Of a stretch of 64,000 nt of DNA, positions 62,171 through 64,000 are shown one piece after another. The translations under genes were made by a program, and so were the position numbers. The notes beneath the pieces were generated by a model, which saw only the letters and a program-made list of their open reading frames with translations, was not told the DNA's origin and made no database searches. The stretch comes from Reticulitermes speratus (lineage: Eukaryota; Arthropoda; Insecta; Blattodea; Rhinotermitidae). Positions within the stretch are counted from its first letter, which is position 1. Each line of letters begins with the position of its first letter. The DNA is taken from NCBI GenBank assembly GCA_021186555.1, contig JAJKFL010000014.1:43360700-43424699 (forward strand), in the 5' to 3' direction.

Positions 62171-62790
62171 CAAAAGCAAGGAACACCATAGAACTATGTT
62201 AGAATGGTCTAGACATGGGTTGTTTGTTTTCGTTTACGCCTTGCCCCAGTGACGATACGTTACGATCAATGGATGAAGCACATTCCACCGTTCTGTAATG
62301 GAGATTTTAATGACAGTGTAGAGAAGGAACTTCAGCTCTCTACAAAAATAGAAGCCTTCATTGTATTTTATATCTGTCGTGGGCTTGATAAAGTGTCTTG
62401 TATATATGCTTATGTTATTAGTACGTCGGGTATCATAGGTAGTAAATTTTGAGAAGTTCACATTAAGAAATGTTCTGTTCGTGACGGGGCTATGCTGATA
62501 TGTACTAGAAAGTAAAGTGGTGATTCAGCGATGCTATTTCAACAGTTGTAATCTCAAAACTGAACTCAAATTTCAGCAGCTACAAGGCCACGTGTGTGTG
62601 CGATAATATCGGGTAATTGCTGGTTTCAATTTTGTTTCGTGAAGCACGCGTCTTCATAGGCTACCGACTTTATGGGGTCTCTCGGTTTACATACACTGCC
62701 TGCAGCTTTTGTGTCGGACATTTGAGATTTGGTCCGAAATTAACATTTCTTCGTTAAAGCTGTAAAGCCATCACGTTTAACATACACAAA
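62170..62790. other. No gene recognised
   Basis: Unique-looking until ACGTTTAACATACACAAATT (62774-62793), the outer edge of the satellite locus. Confidence 0.5.
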
Positions 62791-64000
62791 TTCTACGTTC
62801 TGCCCACACAGTGTATTTATGTGTTTTGTGTGGATCTCAGAACAAACAGCGATTATTTCACTGTACAGCATTAACTGACTGGTTTGTATAACTGAGACGG
62901 AGTGTGTTTACTGCGCGGTACGGACTGTATTTATGTGTTTTGTGTGGATCTCAGAACAAACAGCGATTATTTCACTGTACAGCATTAACTGACTGGTTTG
63001 TATAACTGAGACGGAGTGTGTTTACTGCGCGGTACGGACTGTATTTATGTGTTTTGTGTGGATCTCAGAACAAACAGCGATTATTTCACTGTACAGCATT
63101 AACTGACTGGTTTGTATAACTGAGACGGAGTGTGTTTACTGCGCGGTACGGACTGTATTTATGTGTTTTGTGTGGATCTCAGAACAAACAGCGATTATTT
63201 CAACTGTACAACATTAACTGACTGGTTTGTATAACTGAGACGGAGTGTGTTTACTGCGCGGTACGGACTGTATTTATGTGTTTTGTGTGGATCTCAGAAC
63301 AAACAGCGATTATTTCACTGTACAGCATTAACTGATTGGTTTGTATAACTGAGACGGAGTGTGTTTACTGCGCGGTACGGACTGAATATTATATATCAAT
63401 ACGTTTAACATTCACAATTCCTACGTTCTGCCACACAGTGTATTTATGTGTTTTTGTAGGATCTCAGAACAAACAGCGATTATTTCACTGTACAGCATTA
63501 ACTGACTGGTTTGTATAACTGAGACGGAGTGTGTTTACTGCGCGGTACGGACTGTATTTATGTGTTTTGTGTGGATCTCAGAACAAACAGCGATTATTTC
63601 ACTGTACAGCATTAACTGATTGGTTTGTATAACTGAGACGGAGTGTGTTTACTGCGCGGTACGGACTGAATATTTATATATCAATACGTTTAACATTCAC
63701 AATTCCTACGTTCTGCCCAAACAGTGTATTTATGTGTTTTGTGTGGATCTCAGAACAAACAGCGATTATTTCACTGTACAGCATTAACTGACTGGTTTGT
63801 ATAACTGAGACGGAGTGTGTTTACTGCGCGGTACGGACTGTATTTATGTGTTTTGTGTGGATCTCAGAACAAACAGCGATTATTTCACTGTACAGCATTA
63901 ACTGACTGGTTTGTATAACTGAGACGGAGTGTGTTTACTGCGCGGTACGGACTGTATTTATGTGTTTTGTGTGGATCTCAGAACAAACAGCGATTATTTC
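62790..64000 (+). repeat. 114-bp satellite, fourth locus, in cassettes; runs off the window
   Basis: Left edge TCTACGTTCTGCCCACACAG (62790-62810), five units, right edge GGACTGAATATTATATATCA (63376), then edge to edge a new left edge (63420), two units, right edge (63659), a third left edge (63703) and at least two and a half units to the end. The cassette order repeats with different unit numbers. A 60-codon frame is satellite. Confidence 0.96.

Overview
This window looks like intergenic or intronic DNA of an animal, most likely an insect, and by inference a cockroach or other blattodean. I found no convincing host gene: no multi-exon coding pattern, no intact conserved protein and no true tRNA or rRNA. 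The organism call rests on many tRNA-derived SINEs, insect-type non-LTR retrotransposon tails, Tc1/mariner and hAT remnants, and translated repeat fragments (for example YRRFGTTYRSHLQGSR in the arms at 33960-34165) that I recall from cockroach and termite conceptual proteins. No database was searched. Family labels such as SINE-A or LINE-1 are mine and local to this window.

Two repeat layers fill the window. The first is tandem DNA: about 21 kb, a third of the window, in more than twenty arrays with units of 8, 18, 19, 22, 23, 24/25, 28/34, 30, 32, 33/34, 39, 42, 51, 114 and 119 bp. The largest is a 114-bp satellite at four loci in both orientations (8761-12110, 14680-15800, 38267-39045, 62796-64000), with conserved edge sequences and scattered diverged single copies. 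Arrays whose unit is a multiple of 3 (30, 42, 51 bp) give very long open frames on both strands; these are artefacts of the period. The second layer is dispersed elements: six tRNA-derived SINE types, about ten 3' tails of one non-LTR family and two of another, four copies of a 77-78 bp palindromic mariner-type MITE, one hAT-type MITE with a perfect 8-bp target duplication, a Tc1/mariner transposase tail and a pogo/Tigger-like fragment.

The most interesting signal is a family of hammerhead-ribozyme-like motifs: a CTGANGA core, a stem II hairpin, GAAA, a tiny palindromic stem III, and TA, TC or TT at the expected cleavage point. They occur at 13 readable sites. Most sit in palindromic elements of about 200-360 bp with one motif per arm. 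Several of these elements carry a 25-40 bp extension on one side only and are flanked by 12-18 bp direct repeats. That layout (inverted pseudo-LTRs, a one-sided tail, variable target duplications, hammerheads) matches Penelope-like retroelements, but these copies are tiny and lack any reverse transcriptase, so they look like non-autonomous miniature Penelope derivatives. Stems I and II show compensatory differences between loci, which supports a real RNA fold.

Layout: 1-8.8 kb, a 23-bp array, SINEs, the first ribozyme element and a 119-bp array; 8.8-16 kb, 114-bp satellite in + then - orientation; 16-19.3 kb, clustered SINEs and ribozyme elements; 19.7-32 kb, 34-, 8-, 18-, 30-, 23- and 51-bp arrays; 32-37.7 kb, a SINE-derived 33/34-bp array, ribozyme elements and a hAT MITE nested in a SINE; 38-48 kb, satellite, 42-, 28/34- and 30-bp arrays; 48-64 kb, LINE tails, SINE-D copies, a 24/25-bp array, three inverted elements, a mariner remnant and satellite running off the right edge.
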